This document shows positions 1-12,215 of a stretch of 64,000 bases of DNA, piece after piece (the stretch's first letter is position 1; each line of letters opens with the position of its first letter). Origin of the DNA: Rhododendron vialii (lineage: Eukaryota > Streptophyta > Magnoliopsida > Ericales > Ericaceae). The stretch covers positions 40,203,111-40,267,110 of the forward strand of contig NC_080558.1 of assembly GCF_030253575.1 (NCBI RefSeq). Direction: 5' to 3'. Below the pieces are notes generated by a model. That model was not told the DNA's origin. It was given only the letters and a program-made list of their open reading frames with translations, and made no database searches. A program made the position numbers and the translations under genes.

Positions 1-4
1 CTCC

Positions 5-530
5 TACAAGTACAGTAAATTATCTCAATGCATATTGCTAAAATATATGCATATGGATGATAGATTTTCTATTATTTTCTATAAGACAATGATTTTAAAA
101 ACATAAAATATAATATATATTGAGAGATATAAATCATTAAAAATAACATGCAAAATCATAGTGGACACTTAAATTGAGACGAAGGGAGTACATCACTTAT
201 TACTCCATAAAATTACGCGCACACCATGAGAATGTGTGGTGGGAGGCCGCTGGAGTGGGAAGCATCTCTCTGTAGAGTGGGGCAGATCGCTTATCTTTGT
301 AATTGACGGCTCGGATTTTAACCGAGCAATGAATAGTTTAAATTTGAATATAATTTGTTTGCGCTCAAGTTCTATCCGAATTGTTCGTGCCGAGATGAAC
401 GATCGAATCGACCGCTCTGCACCCTCTCAACAAGGAACTAGTCAGCAGCACCTCCGAGTCCGACGGAGTGTTTCTGTAGTAGTACAAGTACTACCATATA
501 ATCTCTTACAAGTACAGTAAATTATCTCAA
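5..530. repeat. 24-nt direct repeat flanking 478 bp
   Basis: The segment at 5-28 (beginning TACAAGTACAG) is repeated without change at 507-530. The spacing would suit a short insertion flanked by repeats or the ends of a solo LTR-like unit. No TG/CA termini or inverted ends were found, so its nature is open. Confidence 0.5.
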
Positions 531-2107
531 GAGTATATCGAGTCGCAGAGAATCTGCACCCTTCAAAAAGGGTTAGACAAAAACTGGTAATAGATCTTGT
601 ATGTGGGCAGAGTGTACGGGCCGATGGCGCAGATGCTTCTGACACGGCGCATGTTTGCCACGTGGCCGACTGAATCACCAGTACAATCGTTCCACGTAGA
701 CCCGGAGAAAAGCCAAAGCAGCGCCCCCTCGGGACCACACTGGAAAATCTCCAGAAGTGGTCCTGCCACTTGATTCTCTGTTTAATCAGTCAGCCGTCAA
801 TTTTTTGTAGAAAGACCAAAGGGCCCTTACCTCGTTCAAATCAAAGGTTGGGACAGTGAAAATGCTCCGGTGCAATCCTACCGACGGCACTATTGTACAC
901 GGAGCAGTGGAGTAATTTTTTTTAACAATACTGAATTCCATCGACTAAAATAAATACTAGTAATACTTATTTTTTAAATAAGTAGTTTTTTTTTATTATT
1001 AAAAGTGATGTATTATGACAGAATGTTTTATCTCGTAAAACGAAAAATAAGTATTTAAAAAAATAAAATCCTGATTTGAAACATATTTGTGAAATCTAAA
1101 ATGGATGCAAAAAAAATAAAATAAATCATTAGTAACTTGGTATTAAGTTTTCGCTATGCTGGGTATTTAGCAAGCACAAGGACAGACCCCCTCAAAGCCA
1201 TGAAACGACACCGTTTGTATGGGTAGTAGAATCTGTCATTCCTTTGGAGTGCTGTTAAATACAACTGCGAATTTGCTACATGTAGCCGATTTATAAAAGG
1301 AAATTTTTGGATTCCTTCTTATGAAATGATTACATATAACAAATTCGCAGTTGCAAATAGCCGGATCCTTCCTTTGGGACTTCAGAGTTCCCAATTCTCT
1401 AATGCCACTTTTTTTTTTCTTTCTAGAAAGTGAAAATGTTTATTACTGTACTAATCAGCAGGCTAAACACCTAGACAACTGTCATGTGCAGCCCGATAGC
1501 AGAAGGCGGATCCTCTAATGCCACTCTTAATTAAACTCACAACACACAAAGGAACGTTTAAGTACCAAATAGTCACGTACTATAACCCTGATATGAGAAG
1601 GGGAATCCTTCGATGCCACTCTTAATCATCATTCTAAGATTTTGTTCTTAATTTTGCTTTCACGAATTTTAGTATAGTTTGGAATTTGCAATCTAATGCG
1701 TTCTTGTAAACTTATAAGTTTGAAACTTATTTCGATATGTTTTTACCTTTCGTATCCCTTTGTTTAGATTTTTTTTATAATTTTTAGAATTAATTATTTG
1801 TCTCGACAAGACGAATCAAAAAAATTATAAAAATATGGACCGATAATATAAAATTCAAATAAGATGGCGTTTTAAACAAATAAAATAGTTATTTGATACT
1901 TTTTCCATCTTTAGTGAACTTTTTTTGTTTTCTGTCATAATTTTGTAGTTTTTAGACTTCTCTTGTCGAGACTAATGATTAATCCAAAAAATATAACGCA
2001 GATTTATCAAAACTTCGGAAAAAAATGAACAAAACAAAGAAGAAAAATAAATTTAGTAGAATGGAACAATGTTTTTATGCCCGTACTCCTGCATGCATAG
2101 ATGTGGA

Positions 2108-2310
2108 CTAAGGCTCCATTCCGGTTTCTTAGAAAAGGAAGGCAATTTCAAACTCAAAAATTATGTGTTTATGCAAATAATTTTTTTATCAATATGAATC
2201 TTATTGAATAGATTTTATTGAGATTTTTTAAAGGGTGCAAAAAAAATTTAAAACTTATGTTTTATTTTTATTTATTTATTCTTAAAATTACTTCTTTTTT
2301 TTGTAAATAT
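2108..2310. repeat. Degenerate foldback MITE, family A
   Basis: This begins with a CTAAGGCTCCATTCCG-type end, followed by a self-complementary AT-rich body with AAATAATTTTT and a central GAATAGATTTTATTGAGAT. The same organisation occurs at 38798-39040 and 55325-55560, which marks a dispersed family. The right end is poorly preserved here. Confidence 0.4.
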
Positions 2311-2453
2311 TTAAAAAGAAAACGAAACGACACCTAAACCAGTAATTAACTTTACCAACTCCCAAAATCCAAATCCAGTACGAGATTATCCGAACACTAT
2401 TTTATAATCTCCTTGACGAAGCTCCAAAAAAATGAACTCTGAAAAAACGCACC

Positions 2454-2461
2454 TATATAAA
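2454..2461 (+). promoter_or_regulatory. Candidate TATA box of the APT gene
   Basis: TATATAAA lies about 430 bp before the APT start codon, in the only strongly TATA-like context upstream of the gene. It would place transcription start near 2490 and give a 5' leader of about 400 nt rich in CT and GA dinucleotides (2562-2593, 2801-2818, 2871-2884), a common feature of plant leaders. This is inference from sequence only. Confidence 0.4.
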
Positions 2462-2887
2462 TTGACAGCTATAAAGAGCAAAAGTGTCGTCCACGCGCCT
2501 TAGGGATGATCTGTTCATGCATCCACTCTTCGAGAATCTTGACTCTATCCCTGACCTGACCCTGTCTCTCTCTCTCTCTCTCTCATCTCTCTCGTCTGGC
2601 CACCAGGAAATTGTTTAATTAATGTCTATATCGATCCCACCTAGAAAATCACAGAACAGATCTTTCTTACCTTTATTGCTCCTCCTACTACTTACCTTGC
2701 CTGACTTCTGGAGGGAAAAATACAAATACCATCACACCATACCATACCCTGTTTCACTTCGAAACCCAAACCCACTGAATTTTGGAGAGAGAAATTTAAG
2801 AGAGAGAGAGAGAGAGAGTTTTACACAGTAACTCAAACCAAGCAAGACCCAACACTTCCAAACCAGTTCTAGAGAGAGAGAGAGAAG

Positions 2888-5800
2888 ATGTTTGCAGCAG
2901 AGAATGGACTCAGGGGAGACCCAAGGCTTCAAGGCATCTCTGAAGCCATTAGAGTCGTCCCTCACTTCCCCAAAAAAGGTTTCTTTTTCTTTTTCTTTTT
3001 TTGTTATTTCCTTTCATTATGCTCGCATACACCACACATTATTGGGGACAGGAAATGATTTTTCATTTTTGCCCTCCACGTTCTTGTGCATGTATTTCCA
3101 AAGGGAAAAATATGTTTTCAATCCACTATTTTGTAAACGCACTTCATAATTTCTCTTTTACTGCTTTTGTAATAACAAGATTTTTTAAAATCGGGTGTCC
3201 GGTCTGCGCAATTCGGCTAGTTCTGGGCCACTGATGTTAACGACCGGTCAAACCTCGGAGGCCCTTGCAATGTTTTGGCTTTTGTAGGATTCAAAGTTTT
3301 GCGTTATGACAAATTTTTGGTGTGCATTTGAGAAATCATTGGTTTGTGTTTTGAAAAGTGTTTTGAAAAATAGTAGGGATAATAAGTAGAGAGAGGTAGA
3401 GAGAGAAATGTTGGAAGCAGGGGAAATCTAGAGGAAATTTTTTGAAAATTCTTTTTGAAAAGGAAAAAGAACAAGGCATTGTTGTTTTGAAAAATTTTGT
3501 TGCACGCAACTTTAGGTAGTACTAGATAATAATTTTTGGAGTGTATAGTTTGGGAAATAGAGTGGCAAAATTAATTGCCTTTGCGAAAAATTAAAATATT
3601 TCTGTATTTTCCAGGAATAATGTTTCAAGACATAACGACTCTGTTGCTGAACCACAAGGCATTCAAGGACACTGTCGACATTTTTGTCGATAGGTACAGG
3701 GACATGGACATCTCTGTTGTTGCTGGTGATTTTCCTCTTTCTCCCTGTTTTTTGTCGTCATTTCCTTCATAATTTTCCTTGTTTCATCTGAGCCAGACTA
3801 AGCCCACCGCTCAACATTCACCGCTCTCAACATTCACTGCTCAACATTCCACCGTCACTCTTTTGCGGAAGAGTTTTTTTAAAATTCAGACTGTAACACT
3901 TTTGGACGGTGAGATTGAGAGCGGTGATGTTGAGCTGTGGGCGTAGACGTAGACTTTCTGTTTCATCAAGGCATTTATAATTATTTCGTGCGCGTGTGTG
4001 CTGTTTTTGGTTTACCCATTGGTTAGCTATTGAAAGATTGTACTTTTTTTTATGTGTGACTACTATATATATTTGCTGATTTTCATGCATCCTATTTGTT
4101 GATTTTCATGCATCTTTTTCTGATAGAGTGAAATTAATAGAAAATGCAAGAAAGAGAAAAAGCTGATACTTATCTAGCGTTTCAGTAGTATGAAATTACT
4201 AAAAAGTGTTAGAAAATGAATATTCCTATACAACTCATTGAAGCATGATGACATTAACGTTCGTTTTCTTGTTAAAAAAACCTAAAAAAAAAATTCTTAC
4301 GAATGTTGTCAAATCTTATGAGACTCTCGGTATATCCGTAGTGTTTATATGTTGAAGGGTAATTTGGTAATTACCCTTTAACATTCTTATGCTCTCTTCT
4401 TTTAACCAAGCACATAGAAGAATATCCGTGGTGTTTATACGTTGAAGGGTAATTTGGTAATACCCTTTAACATTCTTATGCTCTCTTCTTTTAAGCAAAC
4501 ACATAGAAGAATATCAACGAGGCATTTTTATTTTTATTTTCCTCATAACATGGAGTGGCATTGAGAGCAACAAGGGTTTGCCTGTGCCTGAAGGCACGGC
4601 GCAACATGAGATCTAATTAGTGGCAATTGTGCAATTAATATTGTTTGAGAGAGAGAGAGGAAGAGCCGTAGGATTTATAGAGCAAATCAATGGTTAAGAT
4701 TTATAGAGAGATAAGATTCTAAAACCGTTCTCCCTTATTATGTAGATGTGGGGCTTAGTAGACAACCTCACCTTTCAAAGATAATTGCAAATTTTTTATT
4801 GATGTGCTTTTGGAGATTTGGTCTATGAGTTCCCTGATTCCCCTTTTTTGTATGGGCATTGGAACAATTTGACCTTTTATATTCCAATTATTTTGACTGG
4901 AAGGTATTTTTTGTTAGGCTAATATTAACAATCGACGTGTGAGGCCCTAAACGGTTTAGGCCTTAGGGCCTCAGAGCATATATTGTTGATGTTAGGTGGT
5001 TCTTTTTACATGCATTAACTGACTTCAAATAAATCCTCTTGACTAATGCTTTTTTCCCTTTTTAGTGATTGAGAGGTTAATCACTAAGGTTAGTATACCA
5101 ACAGCTTTTTGGTGAATCTGTCAATCTCTAGTGCTTCCGTTGTTGTCAATCGACTTGCCAATAAAATATAGCCCATATTTCCCACTAGTTTTGATAAGAT
5201 GATGTTTTTTTTTTTGAGAGAGGGCAAGAAGGTAATTTCACCTACCAAACTCACTTAAGCAATTGCTGACTAGGGAGAGGTAGAGTGAACCCTTTAAACA
5301 CACACACAAACCCAAACTTGTAGCTGATACTTGTAAAAAAATGATACTTGTAAAAAAATGATGATGTTGACTTATAGCCGTTATAGGTAACAGAAGTTTG
5401 TTTGGTCCACGAGGTTTGAATGTGCGAATAGGATCCTTGTTTATTTTTTGAAACTCGTCGATGACATTAACTATGCCTAAAATTATGTTAATTGGAAATC
5501 GGCTGATATATTCAAAAACACGTTTATCTTTGAGAAAAGTATTTGTAGCATTCGACCTGTGTACCTTTTTTCTCAATATACCTTTTTTTCTTGAAAAGCT
5601 CAATGGAGGAAAATGATCCATGTAGCCAACCCCAAGTGATTGGGACACAAGACTCGATTTGGTTTGGTTAGATGTGTTCCCAAAGTATAGAAAAGTTCAA
5701 AGAGGACTAACCACACCATAGCTTTGAATTTCGTTGTGGTGGCACCCCTTTTTTTTTTTTTTTTTGTGGTGGCACCCTTGGGGCGCTCGAACTTCGAGTG

Positions 5801-8591
5801 ATGGTACCTCCTCTTTTCCTCTCTCTCAAATAGGACTGCCCATGCATTATTGGTCAACATAGGACTACAATTTACAGGCCGACAGGGAAGGTAGTGGAAT
5901 TTTGATACATGTATTTTTCATTTATCGGCCGACAGTTATGTTACCCAACACATGGCCATAGAACTGATACCAATATGTATCTTGTACTGCTATTTAAAAG
6001 ACTTGCTACATCCATTAATTTCTACTTTCAGCTTAGAAGGATAGTTTTAGATCTACGTGTGTTCCCTATACCATTTGTCGTCTTACTTCATTTCCTTCGC
6101 GTGCCTTCATTTCTATGTTTAAATGGCTTCTTTCTTTGTTGATAATGTCTTGTAAGACTGGAAGTTACTACTGATATATATAGCTTGTTGAACTAAACTT
6201 TGTATTTCTGAATTAGTGATCTTTTGGTTAAACAAGTAAATTTCTTCTTTCATTTTTCTATTTTCTTTGGCTTGTTTCAGTGATTTCTCACGTTATCTGC
6301 TCATCTGTAGGAATTGAAGCTAGAGGATTCATGTTTGGTCCATCTATCGCCTTAGCAATCGGTGCGAAGTTTGTTCCATTACGTAAACCTGGAAAATTGC
6401 CAGGTATGTTGATTTCTTGTTGAAATCTGAAGTGCGGTGCATTGAAGTTCATCTTTTTGTCATTTTTCAAAACGAAGGTTCATTCTGCTTAGGTTTTTTC
6501 TTTTGATCCTCTCATCCAGCTGACGTTGATTTTGGAAAATGGTTGAAGGAAATCTTAATATCGTGGAAAAATAGCATGGATTTGAGTGCAGAGAGAAATT
6601 ACAGAATTGGTTTTAAGGATTCAAGAAATAGTAGATCATTCTCTTTGTTCTTGTTGATCAGCTTTTGTGCCAATATCTTGTAGCAAGTGACCTTTCCCAG
6701 TTTCCCTTGTGTCTTAGAAAGATATTCCTCATCCCAATACGTCAGGTGGACTCTTTTGTGGCTGGCTGGTGAGAGTATGTGTACAAGTGTTGAATTCATC
6801 AAATTTCGACCCCAAGGACACAAAGACATGACAAGAATATCCATATTTTGTATCATGTTTTATTTACAAGGTGCTTTATGGCATTTCGAGCATAATATAG
6901 GACTTCTTGGCATAGTTAATGATAAATTTTAAAAGATGCATTCTAGTCTAGTGTACAGCTAAACATTTAGGACAAGGTTACCCTACCGGCCTACCCTTGT
7001 CCATGTGGCAAGAATCCGTCAGGGTATATCATTCATCTTAGAAGTGTACATGTAATATAGGTCCAAACCTAGTGCTTGACGGCCTGTGGTCCTGGAGTCT
7101 ATCAAATCTTTGGTTACTGATAATTAAAAATTCTCATTGGGAAAGTGGAAGGTTTTTCCATCTCCAGTTTTGTGGGAATTTCTGCATTTTTTACCTTGAA
7201 CATTAAGTATGATGAATCTGCAGGTGAAAGAATTTCAGAATCGTATGTGCTTGAGTATGGTACTGACTGTCTAGAGATGCATGTGGGTGCTGTTCAGCCT
7301 GGGGAAAGGGCAGTGGTGATCGATGATTTAGTAGCTACGGGAGGGACTCTCTCTGCAGCAATAAGACTTTTAGGTAAGTTGAGGTCCTTTCACATATCTT
7401 CATCTTTCTCATGTATTTTTTCTCCCAATATGTACTTTGCTTAGGCCATATGGGCCCCCTGCTTGTGGATGGCAGGATTGGTCCCCTTAAGGATTAGTTG
7501 AGGTGCGCATAAGCTGGTTTGGACACCCGGATATATTAAAATGCTAGTACTATTTTAGTGAAGAAAATAATCTCGAGGATGGGTAAAAGGATGATTCATC
7601 ATTCATCTAGAACCTTAACTGCAAAAACCAAAACAAAGCAAACCACAACTTGACACCCAAAGCTCGAGAAACTTAAAACCTACTCTCTTTTATTAGGATG
7701 ATTATTAGGAACGTTCCAAGATTGACAAGGGACTAATTGGAATGGGTGTTCCTTCACACTTCACCAAGAGCCCAAGAGCAAAGACATATGATCTTTTGCC
7801 GTGTTAGTGAAAATCCTAGCATTTCTTTCAAGCCACAAATGATAAATCACAGCAGCTTGCACAAAAAAAATGACTTCTTTGGGGCATATTGGACAGCCTA
7901 TGTCAAATCCTTCGACCATTTCATAGCTCTCCTCTTAATCTGGCATTTATGTAGAAAATTTTCCCAGATGAATGCACAGTACACATAGTCAAAGAACAGA
8001 TGCTCATGAGTTTCTTCTTCCTGATTGCGTAGCATTCCCCGGGTCTCGAGTCTATCCCTAGTACTCTATTTACCCAGCAACAGAGCGATGGGATAATATG
8101 CTATTTCAAAGGCTGGCCTGGTGTTCTAAGCTCAAAACAGTATACTTAATTATCTTTCTTTTTTATTTGTTCTGTATTCGTCAGTATTGAACTCAAAACA
8201 AACTGTGTAATCATTTTACAGAACGTATGGATGCTAAGGTGGTCGAATGTGGATGTGTCATTGGGTTGCCAGAGGTCAAGGTAACGTTTCTCATTGCTTT
8301 TCAATCTCATAACCTCCTGCAGCCTTCATGTTATTACATCTCTCATGTACAGTCTTAGTGAGTTGATATCGCTCTTAAGAGCATAGTATTTCCTATCTAT
8401 CGGAGAATATGTGGATTTTGTTCCTCTGTTCATTTTTGTTCTTTTGATCACAGTCATCTTGATTTTGTACCCTAAGTTCCCCATCTATGACTTACATCCT
8501 GCCATTTGACCTCTTTCAGGGACAAAACAGACTAAATGGAAAGCCGCTATATATTCTTGTGGAGCCACGGGAATTAGAAGATTGTTGTTAA
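2888..8591 (+). CDS. APT: Adenine phosphoribosyltransferase (six coding exons)
   Basis: The enzyme salvages adenine by joining it to PRPP to give AMP and pyrophosphate; in plants the family also converts cytokinin bases to nucleotides. Exons read from splice sites are 2888-2978, 3615-3725, 6311-6403, 7224-7373, 8222-8280 and 8520-8591, giving 191 residues, the usual length for a cytosolic plant form with no transit peptide. The N-terminus [14 protein letters not shown], the [11 protein letters not shown] segment, [21 protein letters not shown] and the PRPP-binding loop [16 protein letters not shown] are all present and in frame across junctions. It ends in [11 protein letters not shown]. The ATG at 2888 is the first in this frame and matches the family start. 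Intron 2 (2.6 kb) and intron 4 hold transposon remnants. The exact paralogue class (APT1 to APT5) is not certain. Confidence 0.93.
3795..3955. repeat. Foldback MITE in APT intron 2
   Basis: The left arm (about 3801-3830, AGCCCACCGCTCAACATTCA) is the near-exact complement of the right arm at 3915-3943 (GTGATGTTGAGCTGTGGGC). The left arm also contains internal repeats of CTCAACATTCACCG. It sits in APT intron 2, where it could fold as a hairpin in the pre-mRNA. Confidence 0.6.
4332..4511. repeat. Tandem duplication, about 90-bp unit, two copies
   Basis: Two adjacent copies begin ATATCCGTAGTGTTTATA and ATATCCGTGGTGTTTATA and run through GCTCTCTTCTTTTAA to CACATAGAAGA. They differ at a handful of positions. 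The array is intronic in APT. Confidence 0.8.
4918..4996. repeat. Small foldback element in APT intron 2
   Basis: TAACAATCGACGTGTGAGGC and CCTAA are mirrored by TTAGGGCCTCAGAGC and ATTGTTGATGTTAG, leaving a loop around ACGGTTTAGGCC. This is consistent with a very short MITE or a stable intronic hairpin. Confidence 0.5.
7740..8045 (-). mobile_element. LINE (non-LTR retrotransposon) fragment in APT intron 4
   Basis: Read on the - strand, the stretch from about 8040 down to 7900 encodes [19 protein letters not shown] followed by a lysine-rich segment. This resembles the C-terminal zinc-knuckle-like region (zf-RVT) of plant L1-type reverse transcriptases, where a Cys/His cluster precedes EThEHLFF.C. 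An in-frame stop and a frame change follow, so the copy is dead. Neither end of the element could be located. Confidence 0.55.
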
Positions 8592-8677
8592 GGTACAATA
8601 CCATTGTTCTCGAAGTTTGTTGTTAAGGTACAATACCACGGGAATTAGAAGATTGTTGTTAAGGTACAATACCATTG
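8565..8677 (+). repeat. Partial duplication of the APT coding end and 3' flank
   Basis: The 42 nt at 8565-8606, which include the last APT codons and the stop, recur exactly at 8636-8677. A shorter intermediate copy (TTTGTTGTTAAGGTACAATA) lies between them. The gene keeps its own stop at 8589-8591, so the extra copies are in the 3' UTR. This looks like a local slippage or repair duplication. Confidence 0.85.
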
Positions 8678-10766
8678 CAATTTTAGCAGTTTGTCACTAC
8701 ATATGCCCATAGAGTTCAGTGTTTTGTCAAAGATTTTTTTTCACATTCTCCGGAGGATAAATCTTGGACCCCCGTATCTTAAAAATCTCAAATAGAAGTA
8801 GGGGATATTGTTTCTCACTTTTCCACAAGAGGGACTCAATTACTCAAGTTCCTCGTGAATTTAATTCTTTCACGAAGTCGAATAAATCCAGTTGTTGCAC
8901 AATGTCGCATTCCTTCGTCCTTCCGACTTGGCCATGCCTGTTAAAGTTTTAGTTGATTATTTAATTAATAAGTTTGCCCCTACTATATATCAATTCAAAC
9001 ATTTATTTAGGAGGAAATGAGTTGGACCACACAATAGTTAAAATGTAGTTTGTTTTGGCTATACTGGGACCTAGTTGTTAATGCTTAATTCTTACCCTTC
9101 CTAGAGTTGCCGATTTAGCGAAAACATTACTACATGCAGGTGCTGTCAATATGTTACATATGTTCCTGATATATGAGAATTGGAAGTGGAATAAGAACAT
9201 AACTTGAATTATTCGGCTGGTGTGTATGATCATTTGAACAATTTTACATAGCGAATTCCATCTTATTAGGGCTGACTTTTGGGTTTGTTCTACAATATTT
9301 GAATTCGATCGAACACAATGTCTTAGGGACTTTAATAATTTCACTATATTTCAAATCTCCGGATCCAACAAATGTGGATTACAAACAGCGATTTGAAATC
9401 CGTTAGTACATCCAAACGGAAATATTTGGAATCTACCCTTCGTAGTCAAAATAGCTCCTTTCGGCATTGGCCTGTGTGGAGTTAATCTCTTTAATTCAAT
9501 CGTATGGTAATTGTTCTGCGTTTATTTTTCATGGTTTCAGGTCTGCAGGTGCTTAGGCTGAATTCTGTGTAGAAAAGTGGTGCCAAGGCCATGAAATCCT
9601 GGTGTCTCTCTTCATAGTTGATCTCACAAGTCCCCGCTTTCTGACTCCGTTTTCCCGGCGTTCTTGTTCCTATTCTTTTTTCGTTTCGTAACTTTTCCTG
9701 TCAGACACTTGAATCTTTCAGACACTTCGATGCTCCATGAAGAATTTAACAAAACATGATTAGAGAAAAGAATGTGATATGGGATGTATCGCAGAGTGTA
9801 GTTGAGCTGTTTGGAAAATGGCAAATTGAATTACTAAGGCTCTGTTTGGGTGCGTGGGTTGTGAAGGGAAATGAAAAGTTGAATCTCAACTGCATTTTTG
9901 AGTCTCATCAGAGGCAAAAAAAAGTGAGAAGAGTATGGCCAAGTGGTTGTTTTAAAGGGGCTTTAGTGTCTGTCGGGAAGGTCTCCCATTCAAGTTGATG
10001 GAGTAATCTTTTTTTGATATTGATATCGATATCGTACTCTGGCTTTTCCGTGAACGACTATTAACCCTATATCTTAAAAAATTAAGGGCTTATGTCCAAA
10101 AAATCCATTTCAAGCCTATTTGCCACAATTCCCTACAAGAGAATATTAATGTGCTTATGCGTCGATTTAATCTTGTTTGGCTCAAAATATAAAAATTCGC
10201 CAAAGACGATTGTACATCTTATGTATTTCTGTATTTTTTGATGGTTTAGTTTGCACTATTTAATGCGAATTGGTGCATCTATGGCGGGTTAATAGAGTTT
10301 GAAGAGATAAGGTAGTTGTTGAACACCCTAGTAAAAATTTCCGGAGCTGCCACCCTGGTAAAAATTTCCTGAGCTGCCACCCTAGAAAAAATTTCCTGAG
10401 CTGCAACCGTAAGAAATTCATGCCAATGTATAGAGTTTTCAAAGTCTAGTATAACGAGATTTACAGCTGCTTTGGAGTTCCGCTGCCTGTGTACTGGATT
10501 TTTCAATTTGTGGAATTCATGCTCCAACAAACCTGCAGTTGTTATCGTTGTGACATTTTTACTTTTGGTTGCACATGTTTCAAATAACAAAATAACTTCT
10601 TTACGGAGCTTTCTGTAAACTAAACAGAGGCCCAATCGTGCATGTTCAAAGTGTTTTTGGACGGTCCGGATTGAAAATTAATTTTTGCTGATAAAAATTA
10701 GTAGCTGTTACCGGTCAAAGTTGAAAGCAATTTTGACCATTGATTGCGCGGATGGACGAGCGAGAT
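8678..10766. other. Intergenic DNA after APT
   Basis: I found no gene. Short open frames (for example 9078-9344 -, 9756-9998 +) lack domains and splice support. The APT polyadenylation site should lie in the first few hundred bases. A tRNA-like A-box (TGGCCAAGTGG) occurs near 9937 without a convincing B-box. Confidence 0.4.
10325..10405. repeat. 27-bp tandem repeat, three copies
   Basis: Three consecutive units begin ACCCTAGTAAAAATTTCC, ACCCTGGTAAAAATTTCC and ACCCTAGAAAAAATTTCC and end GAGCTGCC or GAGCTGCA. It is a small minisatellite of no evident function. Confidence 0.85.
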
Positions 10767-11291
10767 TAGGAATGGCAATGGGGCGGGGCGGGTTTTGGCA
10801 TAACCCGACCCAAAAATTATGGCCCGGTCCTGACCCGACCTTGCCCTGGTTATTCATGGGTGTCGATCCCCGTTCCCGTCCTGTTCGGGGGTCGGGTTTA
10901 CCTGTCCCGCCCCATGAAAAATAAGGAAACAAATTAAAACTAAAGGCAAAAAAGAAGAAAATGGTTATGTATATAAGGTGTTATTTTAGTATAATGATGA
11001 AATATAAAGGAAAAAATAGGTTTTTTTAGAATAATGAGAAAAATAGTGGGGTATAAATATATATTTTTAAGTTTAATGATAAAAGTATTAGATTAAAAAT
11101 ATAATTTTGTATGGACAAAATATTTCGGGGCAAGGTAACATCAACCTGAACCCGCCCCGCCTTGATCGTTTTTTTTTTTTTTTTTTAATATTCCCCCCCC
11201 CCCCCCCCCGGTATCCTAAAATTTGATGAAAACCCGCCCCGTTCGGGGCCGGGTAGGGACGAGTTTGGGGCGGGGTGAATTGCCATCTCTT
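10767..11291. mobile_element. Non-autonomous hAT-like element with 8-bp target duplication
   Basis: The left end reads TAGGAATGGCAATGGGGCG. The right end, read in reverse, is AAGAGATGGCAATTCACCCC, so both share GATGGCAAT-type termini as in Ac-like hAT elements. AGCGAGAT occurs immediately outside each end (10759-10766 and 11292-11299), the 8-bp duplication expected for hAT. The interior has GC-rich ends (GGGGCGGGGCGGG) around an AT-rich core and a long poly-T/poly-C run near 11170-11210. No transposase is encoded. Confidence 0.7.
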
Positions 11292-11299
11292 AGCGAGAT

Positions 11300-12215
11300 T
11301 GTGCGGAGCCGTGAAAAATTTATTCACAATTCCTCCGTGAATAAATTTCTCTCTTCAAAAAATATGAATGCTAAGTGAAGTTTTGTTTTGGATGAGGGGA
11401 AGCCACCCTACCCTTGTACATCGCATCGTGCTAAAGAGATGTATAATGACTCTCAGAGATGCTTCTCGAGCTTAATTCAATTTGAACATTGCAAACTCGG
11501 CTTCGTTTGCAATTTGCCACATTAGCATATGCCATATGGGAATGGGAGCCATTACTTTAATGATCGAAAACGTTTCCCTCTGTACAACACGTCAAAAATA
11601 ATACCAATGTCGAAATTCATGTTTATCGTCTGTCGATGATTAGTGCATGATCAGTACACATTTGTCTTATGGGTGAGTTGGAAAAGAGCTGTGCTACTGG
11701 TACAGCATGTGTTGTATAGACAGCACGCACAACGCTCTTTTGGGCCCGTCTCGGGTCCAAAAAAGATATCGTGACAGGGGTTTATGAAATGTTCATATTT
11801 GCTAAATTACTAGTCTAAATTTTGAAGCGAAATTGGACGTTTTGTAAACACCCTTAATGATAGCAGATGGAGTTGATTTTTTACGGAGACCTCAAAAAAA
11901 AATACTATTTTGAACAAGATGAACGGCTCCGATTATCTTTTTTAGACCCAAAAGTGGGCTGTGCGCACTGTTTGTGCAGCAAATGCTATACCAGTAGCAT
12001 TTCTGGATGGAAATACTGTGGCCTAATTCTCAAAGTTCTTCATTTACATCGTCTAGCTTATAGTCTTGATCGTTCCAAGTCATGTGCACCTAGCCAATCG
12101 AAAAGAAACATTTTCTGGAATCTTATACAGGACATCAGAGTATTCTTGATATAAATTTCATGGCATGCATGAGGGTTTTTTTAATTTTTTTTCCCCATTA
12201 AGATTTGCTTCTTAT
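11300..12215. other. Intergenic DNA, no gene seen
   Basis: The region holds unique-looking AT-rich sequence with short frames only (for example 11867-12154 +). Nothing recognisable was found on either strand. Confidence 0.4.

Larger units (their letters stand above)
1..2453. other. Intergenic AT-rich DNA upstream of APT
   Basis: I see no supportable gene here. The short open frames near 236-770 have no recognisable domain. A 24-nt segment at 5-28 recurs exactly at 507-530. A small inverted repeat around AACTGCGAATTTG lies at about 1261-1352. A weak foldback at about 1690-2060 contains TCTCGACAAGACG and its near complement. Much of the rest is poly-A/T tracts typical of old MITE debris. Confidence 0.5.

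Noticed and set aside
9930..10000. tRNA-like A-box TGGCCAAGTGG
   Set aside because: No matching B-box or cloverleaf could be drawn.
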